This document shows positions 11,649 through 21,400 of a stretch of DNA of 64,000 nt, piece after piece. Location: contig NZ_VFMU01000001.1 of NCBI RefSeq assembly GCF_006715225.1, positions 3,906,001 through 3,970,000 of the forward strand, written 5' to 3'. The translations under genes and the position numbers were made by a program. This DNA is from Arthrobacter sp. SLBN-112 (GTDB taxonomy: Bacteria > Actinomycetota > Actinomycetes > Actinomycetales > Micrococcaceae). Within the stretch, counting starts at the first letter, position 1. Each line of letters begins with the position of its first letter. Under the pieces are notes generated by a model, which did not search any database, was not told the origin of the DNA, and saw nothing but the letters and a program-made list of their open reading frames with translations.

Positions 11649-14600
11649 ATGACGCTGAATTGCACGCTGGTTGGCGGACCTGGAACGTCACGGCCCCAGC
11701 CGCCCGTGGAACTTTTCATAGACGCTCCGGCCGGCACCGCAGGCGACATCATTCATGAGCAGTTGGTCCAGAACTTCGGGACGGGGGCCGTGACCGTGGC
11801 CGGAAGGGACCTGTGCTCCCTGGTCCTCGGTGTGCCGCCACTCGTGGAGGCGGCGATCCTTGTCGACGGCGGCCCCACCCCATCGGACCGGCGGCTCCGG
11901 CGCCAGTCAAGTGCTGATGCCGCCCCTCCCATGGTCCTCGCCATCGACAGTGGGGCAGCGGCGGGAACTGTCGTGCCGTTACGGCGTGGCGCCTACACCA
12001 TCGGCCGAAGTGGCACACGGATTGTCATCCCTGATCCGGAGCTGTCCCGCGAACACGCACGTCTTGTTGTCAGTGACACGAAAATCATGTTGGTTGACCT
12101 GGACAGTGCCAACGGCACGTACGTCGACGGTGAAAAGATACGGAGCACTATTATCTCGACGGACTCAGCCATCAGGTGTGGCCAGTCAAACATGTCGCTG
12201 ATATTCGCAGATGTGCCGGGGAAAGTCCTGGCGGATGCCGGAAAGTCGGTGGCTGAGCCGATCGTGGTTCCCGGCCGTCCTGACACAGGAAATCGAACCC
12301 TGGTCCTTCTAACCGCAGTCCTCCCACTGGCCCTGGGGGTGCTGCTGGCCGTTCTCACAGGAATGTGGATGTTCCTTGCTTTTTCGGCGGCTTCGGTATT
12401 TGCGGCCCTGGTGCCCGCTGTGAGCGGGCGGCGGCAGAGGCGGGAACTGACAGCCGCTGTGACGTCAGCTGTTGCGGAAGACAGGGAACGGCGACGGCGA
12501 TCTGCCCCTCCGCTGTCCATCGTCGCCTTGGCAGCCCAGAAGGCTAAAGGAATGTCCAGTCCGGGCTCCTCCGGCCACGAAGTATGGTTGCGGCTGGGCC
12601 AGGGAGAACAGCCGGCCAATATCAAAGTTGAACCGTCCGGGCCGGCCGGGACAGTTCCAACGGCGGGAACCGTCCCAGTCGTGCTCGACCCTGGCCGCCC
12701 GCTCACCATCCTTGGGGGCCCCAATTTTGCCATCGATGGCGCCCTCCGGTCCTGTCTGATGCAACTGGCGGGCTACCCGCGCGCGGACAAAATGCAGGTC
12801 CTTGTCTACGGCCCGCCGGGAGCGATCCCCCTCGCAGCCCGGTATCTACCCAGAGTGACGCTGGCTGCCACGCTGGATGCCGCCTTCCACGTCCTGAACC
12901 GCTGCGATCAACAGGGCTGCGAGCGCGGAGTCCTGTTGATTTTAGGGGACAGCGCTGCCGCTGCGGCCGAACACGCGGTGCGTGAAGCAGCGCTCCAGCG
13001 GGGGTGGCAGGTTCTTCACTTCCTGCCTGAAGACGGGGAATGGCCCGCACCGGATGTCTTCCTGTCCGAGCGCAGGTCAACCCTGGTGCAGAACCGCCGG
13101 GAGATTGTTTTTGTCCCGGACCTGGTGCCGGCCCAAGTGTTCACCGCTTTCTGCCGGCACCTGGCAGGTTCCCGGCACCAGGGCGAAGAACAGGTAAGGA
13201 GCGTTCCCGCTTCGTGCAGTCTTCACGAAGTCCTGCCCCTGACGCTCCCGGCCACCGCTGACCGATGGAACTCCAGCGTGAAGATTGAGGGGCTGCCCGT
13301 TCCCGTGGGGGTGAGCACGTCAGGAACAAAGGTCCTGGACCTGCTCGCGGACGGCCCGCATCTGCTGGTGGCGGGCACAACAGGCTCAGGGAAGTCGGAA
13401 CTGCTCCGGAGCCTGACCCTCGCGCTCGCCCTGACATATCCGCCGGACCGGGTCAACTTCTACTTCATCGACTTCAAGGGCGGTTCAGGTCTTGGTCCGC
13501 TCAGCAGCCTGGTTCATTGCGTCGGACTGCAAACAGATCTTTCCACCTCCGAAATGGATCGAACACTGAGGTCGCTTCGTGCCGAAGTGCAACTCCGGGA
13601 GCGCTGCCTCGCCGCGGCCCGCGTTCCTGACCTCTCCACATACCGCTCCACAGCGGCGGCCGAGGATTTTGTTCTCCCCCACTTGGTCATCGTGATCGAT
13701 GAGTTCAGGATGCTGGTCGACGATTCGCCGGAGGTTCTTCGTGAGCTGCTGCGGATAGCGTCAATTGGCCGGTCCCTGGGCATCCACTTGATCATGGCGA
13801 CGCAGAGACCGCAGGGAGCATTAACAGCTGACATCCGCGCAAACGTCACCTCGAGCATCGCCCTCCGCGTGCAGTCCGACATGGAATCAGTGGATATCGT
13901 CAACTCCAGGGACGCCGCGGCCATCAGCGTTGAGACTCCCGGCCGCGCCTTCCTGGCGCGCGGAACGCAAGCGGCCGGGGAGTTCCAGGCGGCGTCCCTG
14001 TCGTCCGCTTCCGGAGGCAAACAGCCAAGCGCCGTTACGGTCCACCGGACAACTGATTATCTTGCCCGCCAGGCAGCCGGGCCAGGCCGCGGTCGAGCCT
14101 CCGCAGCCACCCCTGCGCAGGCAGTGGAACCGCTGGCAGCCCTGGTGAGGAGCCTGTGCGCTGCGCAGCAGAAGCCGGTGCCGAGAAGGCCGGTGGCTCC
14201 TCCGCTGCCGGACGCACTGGAAGAGCCCTCAGGGGACGGGCCAACGATGAATCCAGGAAGCCCGCCGCCCCTGTCCCTGGAACCCGAAACGCCGGCGGGG
14301 CAGGTGCGCCTTGGCCTGATGGACGTGCCCGAGAAACAAAAGCTTGAGCCCCTTGTTTGGAGCCCTGCCAGCCACGGCCACGCAGCATTCATTGGCAGCC
14401 CTGCATCCGGAGCCGGATCGGCCCTGGAAGTGGCCGTCATTAAACTGATGGCCGGCACCGACGAGACGCACTTCTATTTCCTGGACGCCGCTGGGAGTTT
14501 TTGCCCGGTGGCAGGTGAAGCCCGGGTGGGCGCGCATGCCGGACTCCACGACCTACGGCGCGGAGTCCGTATTCTGGAGCGGCTTGTCCGTGAGCTGGGG

Positions 14601-15737
14601 CAGCGGCTGGGCCAGCCCGTCTCCAGGCAGGTACCGCTCGTCCTCGTAATCGTCGGCTGGGGCTCCTGGGTTTCGGCTTTCCGGTCCGGACCCCTGGCCT
14701 GGGCGGAGGATCTGGTTCAGGACCTCGTCAGGGACGGCGCCAGGGCAGGTATCACAATCCTGGTCCATGGGGAGCGGGAGCTTGTCACGGCCAGGTTCTT
14801 TGGCGCCATTTCCAACCGATTCTTCTTTCCCGCCGGTTCCAGTGACGAGAGCCGCGCCATGTGGCCTCGGGTGCCTGCCATGCCGGCCGTCCGCGGCAGG
14901 GCGGCAGCCTTCGGTCCTGCGGCGGGTGGTGGCCCGGTTGTTTGCCAGTTCTACCGCAAGCCGGTCCCGTGCCCTGCGCCAGCTGGAAGCGGGTCCCAAT
15001 ATCGGCCGGGCGCATCGCCGCCCTTCCGTGTTGAACCGCTCCCCGCGAAAATCACCGTGGGGCAGGTGGCAGCGTTCATGGAGGAGGCCGGGCTGCGGCA
15101 CGCGGCGGTCCAATGCGTTCCCGGAAAGGACGGAGCGGTCGGGGCCCGTCGTTCCGAACTCCCGGAACCGCACCGCCGGCAGAACGACGTCTTCCTGGGG
15201 GTCGCCGGCGACGAGCCTGCTCCAGTGTCCCTGCGGTTGCCCAGCGCCGGCGTTACCGCAGTTCTTGGCAATCCAGGGAGCGGCAAAAGCAATACCCTGC
15301 TCGCACTGGCGGCACTCAACCCGGCGCAACAGTGGCGCACCTCTCCCATGGCGGCAGAGGCCGGGGGAGATTTTTGGAAAAACCTGCTGGCAGAGGCGGA
15401 GGGCGGAGGACTGCCGCGGAAGACCGTGCTGCTGGTGGACGACGTCGACCAACTAGCCCTGCCGGCGCTTAGGGCTCTGGAGCAGTTGAATGCCTTGGGC
15501 CACTGCCTGATAGTGACTGCTGCTTACAGCCCGATGCTCTTCCAGCGCGTTCCGCTGGTCATGAATGCACGGGCTGCCGGCGCCGGGCTTCTGCTGGGTC
15601 CACGTTCAATGGCTGACGGCGACCTGTTTGGGGTCAGGTTTGACGTTGAGGACAATCCCCCGCCGGGACGTGGTGTGCTCATCTCAGGCGGCCGGTCCTG
15701 TCCCCTTCAGGTGGCTTGGTCGGGGGCCTCAGCCTAA
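11649..15737 (+). CDS. FHA-FtsK/SpoIIIE ATPase, EssC/EccC type
   Basis: A membrane-anchored, 1,362-residue motor of the kind that powers type VII secretion. In order: an FHA phosphopeptide-binding domain near residues 95-170 (YTIGRSG, LSREHARL, SANGTYVDG), two adjacent transmembrane helices near 205-250, a linker, then three P-loop modules. The first is intact (GTTGSGKSE near 575, Walker B LVIVIDEF near 680), the second is degenerate (GSPASGAGS near 915, no GK[ST]), and the third is intact (GNPGSGKSN near 1206, VLLVDDVD). ATG 11649 is preferred over an upstream in-frame GTG because AAGGATC precedes it. No WXG100 substrate or other ESX gene is adjacent, so substrate and role are open. Confidence 0.8.
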   Translation: MTLNCTLVGGPGTSRPQPPVELFIDAPAGTAGDIIHEQLVQNFGTGAVTVAGRDLCSLVLGVPPLVEAAILVDGGPTPSDRRLRRQSSADAAPPMVLAIDSGAAAGTVVPLRRGAYTIGRSGTRIVIPDPELSREHARLVVSDTKIMLVDLDSANGTYVDGEKIRSTIISTDSAIRCGQSNMSLIFADVPGKVLADAGKSVAEPIVVPGRPDTGNRTLVLLTAVLPLALGVLLAVLTGMWMFLAFSAASVFAALVPAVSGRRQRRELTAAVTSAVAEDRERRRRSAPPLSIVALAAQKAKGMSSPGSSGHEVWLRLGQGEQPANIKVEPSGPAGTVPTAGTVPVVLDPGRPLTILGGPNFAIDGALRSCLMQLAGYPRADKMQVLVYGPPGAIPLAARYLPRVTLAATLDAAFHVLNRCDQQGCERGVLLILGDSAAAAAEHAVREAALQRGWQVLHFLPEDGEWPAPDVFLSERRSTLVQNRREIVFVPDLVPAQVFTAFCRHLAGSRHQGEEQVRSVPASCSLHEVLPLTLPATADRWNSSVKIEGLPVPVGVSTSGTKVLDLLADGPHLLVAGTTGSGKSELLRSLTLALALTYPPDRVNFYFIDFKGGSGLGPLSSLVHCVGLQTDLSTSEMDRTLRSLRAEVQLRERCLAAARVPDLSTYRSTAAAEDFVLPHLVIVIDEFRMLVDDSPEVLRELLRIASIGRSLGIHLIMATQRPQGALTADIRANVTSSIALRVQSDMESVDIVNSRDAAAISVETPGRAFLARGTQAAGEFQAASLSSASGGKQPSAVTVHRTTDYLARQAAGPGRGRASAATPAQAVEPLAALVRSLCAAQQKPVPRRPVAPPLPDALEEPSGDGPTMNPGSPPPLSLEPETPAGQVRLGLMDVPEKQKLEPLVWSPASHGHAAFIGSPASGAGSALEVAVIKLMAGTDETHFYFLDAAGSFCPVAGEARVGAHAGLHDLRRGVRILERLVRELGQRLGQPVSRQVPLVLVIVGWGSWVSAFRSGPLAWAEDLVQDLVRDGARAGITILVHGERELVTARFFGAISNRFFFPAGSSDESRAMWPRVPAMPAVRGRAAAFGPAAGGGPVVCQFYRKPVPCPAPAGSGSQYRPGASPPFRVEPLPAKITVGQVAAFMEEAGLRHAAVQCVPGKDGAVGARRSELPEPHRRQNDVFLGVAGDEPAPVSLRLPSAGVTAVLGNPGSGKSNTLLALAALNPAQQWRTSPMAAEAGGDFWKNLLAEAEGGGLPRKTVLLVDDVDQLALPALRALEQLNALGHCLIVTAAYSPMLFQRVPLVMNARAAGAGLLLGPRSMADGDLFGVRFDVEDNPPPGRGVLISGGRSCPLQVAWSGASA

Positions 15738-15744
15738 GCACGCC

Positions 15745-15776
15745 CCCAGCCTGCGTCGAACGCATACCGGGCTGGG
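15745..15776. terminator. Possible terminator hairpin after the EssC-like gene
   Basis: CCCAGCC (15745-15751) can pair with GGCTGGG (15770-15776), with a small inner TGCG/CGCA stem around TCGAA. It lies between convergent genes but lacks a T-run, so termination is only likely. Confidence 0.4.
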
Positions 15777-15798
15777 CAGCAAGGCTCCGGGCAGCGGC

Positions 15799-16290
15799 TC
15801 AAAGAGCAGGGGGTGCGCTTCCTGTCCGCGAGGCATGGTTGATCACCCTGTTCGAGAACAGGAGAACAATGGCGATGACGGCGGGGACCACCATGGCCAG
15901 TCCGGCAAGAACCAGTCCGCTGGTGATGGCAGGTACTCCCACGGTCAGGACGAATAACTGGGCCACCAGCGCAGCCGCCCGGGTCCAGCGGTAGCCCCGG
16001 TAGAGAAAGACGGACACCGCAAACAGCCAGGCGGAAAAAGCCAGCAGGAGGCCCAAGGTGAAGACGGCACCCCAGAACGACAGCACGGGGCTCCCACTGA
16101 GCAGCTCATAGGCGTACCACCCGGCCGCAACCAGGAGGGCAGCCGCCTCTGCAGCAGCAACAAGCGCCACCACCATGGCCGCGGCCGGAACGGTCTCCCG
16201 ACGTCCGTCAACGGAGCGGCGTCCGGCACCGTCGCGCGGCTCGTCAGGAGAAGCTGGGACACCTGCTGGGTTTACCGGGGGTCTTGACAC
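15799..16290 (-). CDS. Small four-helix membrane protein, function unknown
   Basis: A 163-residue protein with a hydrophilic, Pro/Arg-rich N-terminal tail of about 37 residues followed by four hydrophobic helices and a short basic end. No catalytic motif was recognised. It lies alone on the minus strand between the EssC-like gene (convergent, 61 nt) and the whiB1 leader (divergent). Similar small unknown membrane proteins are common in this lineage. The ATG gives a plausible cytoplasmic N-terminus. Confidence 0.6.
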   Translation of the reverse strand: MSRPPVNPAGVPASPDEPRDGAGRRSVDGRRETVPAAAMVVALVAAAEAAALLVAAGWYAYELLSGSPVLSFWGAVFTLGLLLAFSAWLFAVSVFLYRGYRWTRAAALVAQLFVLTVGVPAITSGLVLAGLAMVVPAVIAIVLLFSNRVINHASRTGSAPPAL

Positions 16291-16436
16291 ACTGGCACCC
16301 TACCCGACATAGTCGGACACTGGTGAGGGCGGGGGCCGCCACTGTGATGCATCGCTCAGGTTTCGACGGATATCAAGCGTTATTACCCCTTGTTTACACC
16401 GCGTTAACATGACAGGCTTGATGAAGATGACCAAGG

Positions 16437-16460
16437 GGGCCCAGAGGGCCCTTTTCCTTT
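16437..16460 (+). promoter_or_regulatory. GC hairpin plus T-rich run in the whiB1 leader (possible attenuator)
   Basis: GGGCCC (16437-16442), loop AGA, GGGCCC (16446-16451), then TTTTCCTTT. This is terminator-like but sits 60 nt upstream of the whiB1 start and on its coding strand. A 20-codon open frame (ATG 16409 to TAG 16471) runs across it, so it could be a leader-peptide attenuator. Neither the promoter position nor translation of the small frame is shown. Confidence 0.4.
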
Positions 16461-16520
16461 GTAGCCACTAGTGAATAATTTCACAAAGGGCTTTTCCCAG
16501 AAATGGAGCAACTGATCAGC

Positions 16521-16769
16521 ATGGATTGGCGTAACCGCGCAGCGTGCCTCGACAAGGACCCGGAACTGTTCTTCCCCGTCGGGAATACAGGACCGGCCCT
16601 CCTGCAGATCGAGGAAGCCAAGAGCGTCTGCCGCCGGTGCCCCGTCGTAGACACCTGCCTGCAGTGGGCCCTTGAGTCCGGCCAGGACGCCGGCGTCTGG
16701 GGCGGCATGAGCGAAGACGAGCGCCGCGCACTCAAGCGGCGCGCCGCCCGGGCACGCCGCGCTTCCTAG
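16521..16769 (+). CDS. whiB1: WhiB1-type iron-sulfur transcription factor
   Basis: An 82-residue WhiB protein that should hold a [4Fe-4S] cluster, respond to nitric oxide or redox, and bind the housekeeping sigma factor. The four cluster cysteines are present (AACLD, then CRRCPVVDTC), followed by the GVWGGMSEDERR turn and a basic DNA-binding tail (RRAARARRAS). ATG 16521 (MDWRNRA) aligns with the known start of mycobacterial WhiB1 and has GGAG 12 nt upstream; an in-frame ATG at 16503 would add six residues. The convergent PdtaS gene is the same neighbour as in Mycobacterium tuberculosis (Rv3219/Rv3220c), which strengthens the orthology. Confidence 0.93.
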   Translation: MDWRNRAACLDKDPELFFPVGNTGPALLQIEEAKSVCRRCPVVDTCLQWALESGQDAGVWGGMSEDERRALKRRAARARRAS

Positions 16770-16821
16770 ATAGGCCCGGCACCGCCCGACCCCAAGCCCG
16801 GGTCTAAGCAACCCCATGACA

Positions 16822-16862
16822 GAGGCCCCTGGATGATCCACGTTGGATCGTCCAGGGGCCTC
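16822..16862. terminator. 19-bp bidirectional terminator hairpin
   Basis: Arms 16822-16840 and 16844-16862 pair over 19 positions with a single G-T wobble and a 3-nt loop (CGT). It separates whiB1 from the convergent kinase gene and is the strongest hairpin noticed in the window. There is no clear T-run. Confidence 0.85.
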
Positions 16863-16907
16863 TGCTTGTTGTACTCCCCGGCCGGCCCGCAGGCCCAACC
16901 GGTGCCG

Positions 16908-18374
16908 CTACTTCCCTGCCAGGCTGAGCCGGATCTTAACCTCGGTCCCACCGCCCTCGCGGCGCTCCCAGGTGATGGTCCCCCCAAGCTCGCTGGTGAC
17001 GAGTGTCCGCACAATCTGAAGTCCGAGGCCCTCAACGTGCGGAGTATGTGGAAGCCCCACTCCGTCGTCGGCAATGGTCACCGTCAGCTCTTCGCCGTCA
17101 TCCCCCTCGGACCGGTCGGCAATAAGCCAGACTGTTCCCGCCCGGCCCTCAAGTCCATGCTCCACCGCATTGGTCACCAACTCATTAATAACGAGGGCCA
17201 GCGGTGTGGCGAGATCACTGGGCAGCTCGCCGAATGTACCGGAGCGTTCCGTCCTGACCTGCTGCGAGGGGGAAGCCACTTCGGCAGAAAGCCGGAACTG
17301 GCGCCCGATCAGTTCATCGAAATCAACACTCTGCGTCAGACCCTGGGACAAGGTTTCGTGGACCAGCGCGATCGTCGCCACACGCCTCATCGCCTGCTCC
17401 AGGCCCTGCTTCGCCTCGTCACTGACCATGCGCCTGGACTGCATCCGCAGGAGCGCAGCCACGGTCTGGAGATTGTTCTTGACCCGGTGGTGGATTTCCC
17501 GGATGGTGGCGTCCTTGGTCACCAGCTCCATCTCGCGCCGGCGCAGTTCGGAGACGTCACGGCAGAGGACCAGGGCCCCGAACCGCTGCTGTTCATCCCG
17601 CAGCGGAATGGCCCGCAGGGACAGGCTGACCCCGCGCGACTCGATTTCGCTGCGCCATGGCATGCGTCCGGTGACCACCAGGGGCAGGGTCTCATCGACC
17701 AAGCGCCGGTCCTTGAGCAGGCCGGCGGTCACCTCGGCCAGGGAACGGCCTTCCAGGGATTCGCCGTCACCCAGTCGCCGGAAGGCCGAAACCCCGTTGG
17801 GACTGGCGTACTGCACCACGCCATCTGCGTCCAGCCTGATCAGGCCGTCCCCCACACGGGGGGCGCCGCGGCGGGACCCGGTAGGTGAGGCGAAGTCCGG
17901 CCACAACCCCAGCGTGCCCATTCGCAGGAGGTCATAGGCGCACTGGCGGTAGGTCAACTCCAGCCGCGACGGCATCCGGGAGCTGGAGAGGTCCATGTGG
18001 GTGGTGACCACCGCAAGGGTCCGGCCGTTGCGGACCATGGGAACCGCCTCCACCCGCAGCGCCATCTCGCTGTTCCAGTTCGTCTCACTGGACCGCTCGA
18101 TGGACCGCGAGTTCCACGCCTTGTCCACGAGCGGCTGCAGGTCGGAGCGGATTCCCTCTCCCACAAAGTCGCTGTGGAACGCCGTGTGCGTGGTGGAAGG
18201 CCGCACGTGGGCCAAGGCGATATAGCCTAGCTCCGGGTGGGGGAACCAGAGCGCCAGGTCGGCGAACGCCAGGTCCGCGACCATCTGCCAGTCCCCCACC
18301 AGGAGGTGCAGCCATTCGGCATCGCCCGGCCCGAAATCAGCATGTTCCCTGATGGGGTCCGTAAAGATTGCCAC
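16908..18374 (-). CDS. pdtaS: PdtaS-type sensor histidine kinase
   Basis: A 488-residue soluble HWE/HisKA_2-family kinase. An N-terminal GAF-like domain (about 1-155) and a PAS domain (about 175-275) precede the dimerisation and phosphoacceptor helix with IHHRVKNNLQT (His 295/296), and a HATPase_c domain at the end (NELVTNAVEHG, ADDGVGLP). In mycobacteria PdtaS phosphorylates PdtaR, an RNA-binding antiterminator, and responds to copper, NO or c-di-GMP. The pdtaR partner is not in this window. Adjacency to whiB1 is conserved with M. tuberculosis. No membrane segments are seen, so it should be cytosolic. Confidence 0.9.
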   Translation of the reverse strand: MAIFTDPIREHADFGPGDAEWLHLLVGDWQMVADLAFADLALWFPHPELGYIALAHVRPSTTHTAFHSDFVGEGIRSDLQPLVDKAWNSRSIERSSETNWNSEMALRVEAVPMVRNGRTLAVVTTHMDLSSSRMPSRLELTYRQCAYDLLRMGTLGLWPDFASPTGSRRGAPRVGDGLIRLDADGVVQYASPNGVSAFRRLGDGESLEGRSLAEVTAGLLKDRRLVDETLPLVVTGRMPWRSEIESRGVSLSLRAIPLRDEQQRFGALVLCRDVSELRRREMELVTKDATIREIHHRVKNNLQTVAALLRMQSRRMVSDEAKQGLEQAMRRVATIALVHETLSQGLTQSVDFDELIGRQFRLSAEVASPSQQVRTERSGTFGELPSDLATPLALVINELVTNAVEHGLEGRAGTVWLIADRSEGDDGEELTVTIADDGVGLPHTPHVEGLGLQIVRTLVTSELGGTITWERREGGGTEVKIRLSLAGK

Positions 18375-18401
18375 TGCACCTCCATTTGCGACGCCGGATT
18401 G

Positions 18402-21400
18402 CTAGCGTCGGACGATTGACCTCAAGAGCCTCAATGCTACCGACAGTGAGGCCATGTCGTCGGCCTCCAGTGCGTTCACCTCGTCGAACATGCTCTTTGC
18501 CCTGCCCAACTGCTCGGCATTTTGTGCTTCCCACTCCTTGAGCCGTGCATCTGGTGAGTCGGCGGCGGACGTGGCGTCCAGCACCGCCGTCGTCATGTCC
18601 GACACCGTTGAATACAGATCGTCGCGCAAGGCGGCCCGGGCGAGTGCCTGCCACCGGTCCTGGCGCGGCAGGCTGGTGATCCGCTCCAGCAGCGAGTCGG
18701 CATGGAAACGGTTGAACACCGTGTAGTAGACGGCGGCAATCTGCTCCACCGGGTCTTTCCGGGTCCGGGCGATCTTGGCGATGTCCAGCAGTACAAAGCT
18801 TTCGAACAGCTCGGCCCAGCGCAGTGCAAGGCCTTCGGGGAGTTGCCACTCGCGGCCCTTCGCCAGCCACTCCGCCACCCGTTCCCGGTCGTCGCCGCGC
18901 AGGTAGTCCAGCAGCCGGGCCCGCATCGGATCCATCAGCGGCTTGAACTCGGCCACCACATCAGCGATGGGACGTGAAACGCTCTCCTGGCTCAGCAGCC
19001 AGCGGACCGCGCGGTCCAAAAGCCGGCGGATATCCAGATGGACCGTGCTCCAGTGCTCCGTGGGGAACGAGGCAGGCAGGCTGTTCAGCTCCCCCACCAT
19101 CGCATCCAGTTCGTACACCTCGCGCAGGGCCACGAAAGCCCTGGCCACGGCCACCTCGCTGGCCGATGTCTCCTCCATGACGCGGAAGGCGAAGGTGATC
19201 CCGCCGAGGTTGATCATGTCGTTCGCCACCACCGTGGCGATGATCTCCCGGCGCAGCGGGTGGGTGTCCAGCTCCGCGTCAAAGCGTTCGCGCAGCTGGT
19301 GCGGGAAGTATGAACGCAGCGTCTGCCGGAACCATGGGTCCTCGGCAAGGTCGCTGTCGCGCAGCGCCGTTGCCAGCTCGATCTTGGCATAGGCGGCCAG
19401 CACCGAAAGCTCCGGTGACGTCAGGCCCTGCCCCTGCTGCAGCCGGTCCCGCAGCATCGCCGTGGTGGGCAACGCCTCCAGGTCCCGGTTCAAATCGGCG
19501 CTCTTCTCCAGCCAGTCCATGAGCCTTTCATAGCTCGGGCTCCACTCCGCCACCCGGGTCCGGTCATTGAGCAGCAGGATGTTCTGGTCGATGTTGTCTT
19601 CGAGGACCAGCCGGCCCACCTCATCGGTCATGGCGGCGAGGAAGTCAGCCCGTTCCGCAGCGGGCAGCTTGCCTGCGGCGACCATCCGGTCAACGAAGAT
19701 CTTGATGTTCACTTCGTGGTCGGAGCAGTCCACGCCGGCGGAGTTGTCGATGGCATCGGTGTTGAGAATGACGCCCTGCAAAGCTGCTTCAATGCGGCCG
19801 CGCTGGGTCATGCCCAGGTTTCCGCCTTCGCCCACCACCTTGACGCGCAGGTCCCGGCCGTTGACGCGGATCGAGTCGTTGGCCTTGTCGCCCACCGACG
19901 CGTTGGACTCGGAGCTCGCCTTGACGTAGGTCCCGATCCCGCCGTTGTAGAGCAGGTCCGCAGGTGCCAGCAGGATGGCACGCAGCAGCTCCGGAGGGCT
20001 GAGTTCGGTGGTGTCCGCCGGGAGCCCCAGCGCGGCCTGCACCTGGGCGGACACAGGGATGGATTTGGCCTGCCGGACGAAGACTCCGCCACCTTCGCTG
20101 ATCAGGGACTTGTCGTAGTCGTCCCAGGAGGACCTGGGCAGCTCGAACAGTCTCTGGCGCTCCGCAAACGAGGATTCCTCGTCGGGGTTGGGGTCCAGGA
20201 AAATGTGCCGGTGGTCGAATGCTGCGAGCAGCCGGATGTGCCGGGACAGGAGCATTCCGTTGCCGAACACGTCGCCGGACATGTCCCCCACGCCCACCAC
20301 AGTGAACGGCTCCGTTTGGGTATCCAGGTCCAGTTCGCTGAAGTGGCGTTTGACGGATTCCCAGGCGCCGCGTGCGGTGATGCCCATGGCCTTGTGGTCG
20401 TAACCCACGGAGCCGCCGGAGGCGAAGGCGTCGCCAAGCCAGAAGCCATACTCGGCGGAGAGGCTGTTGGCAATGTCGGAAAAAGTAGCCGTTCCCTTGT
20501 CCGCCGCGACCACAAGGTAGGAGTCGTCGTCGTCATGCCTGACAACGTTCGACGGCGGCACGAGCCGTTCGCCGTCGCCTTCAGTGAGGAGGTTGTCAGT
20601 GAGATCCAGCAGTCCGCGGATGAACGTCTTGTAGCTTTCAACGCCTTCAGCCATCCAGGCCGCGCGGTCCATGGAGGGATCGGGAAGCTGCTTGGCGAAG
20701 AACCCGCCCTTCGCACCGGTGGGCACGATGACGGCGTTCTTGACCGTCTGCGCCTTTACCAGGCCCAGGACCTCTGTCCGGAAATCCTCCCGCCGGTCGG
20801 ACCAGCGCAGCCCGCCACGGGCCACCTTGCCGAACCGGAGGTGCACACCCTCAACGCGCGGGGAGTAGACCCAGATTTCGAACATGGGCCGAGGGAAGGG
20901 CAGGCCTTCGATCTGCGCCGGGTTCAGCTTGAAGCTCAGGTGCGGCTTGTCCTGGTAGAAGTTGGTGCGAAGGGTGGCCTCAATGAGGTTGACGAAAGTG
21001 CGCAGCACGCGGTCCGCGTCCAGCGTTGCCACCTTCTCGATGGACGCCGCCAGCTCCTGGCGCACCGACTCCTGGGCCTCGGACCGGTCTTCATCGCTCA
21101 GGGCGGGATCAAAGCGGGCCGCAAAGAGTGCCGTGAGACCTCGTGTCACGTCGGCGTTTGCAAGGAGCGTGTCCGCCATGAAGCCGAACGAGCTGCTGTT
21201 GCCCATCTGGCGCATGTAGCGGGCGTAGGCTCGCAGTACGGTGATCTGCCGCCACTGCAGGCCCTCCCGCAGTACCAGCCGGTCAAAGCTGTCCGATTCG
21301 GCAGCGCCCGTGACAGCTGCGCCGAAGGATTCGGCAAGGAGCTCCCCCGTGGAGACGGGGTCAACGCCGGCCGGGTACTTCAATCCAAGATCGTAAAGGA

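Noticed and set aside
16833..17888. A 351-residue plus-strand frame overlapping the kinase gene
   Set aside because: It starts within the terminator hairpin and is antisense to pdtaS; no domain seen.
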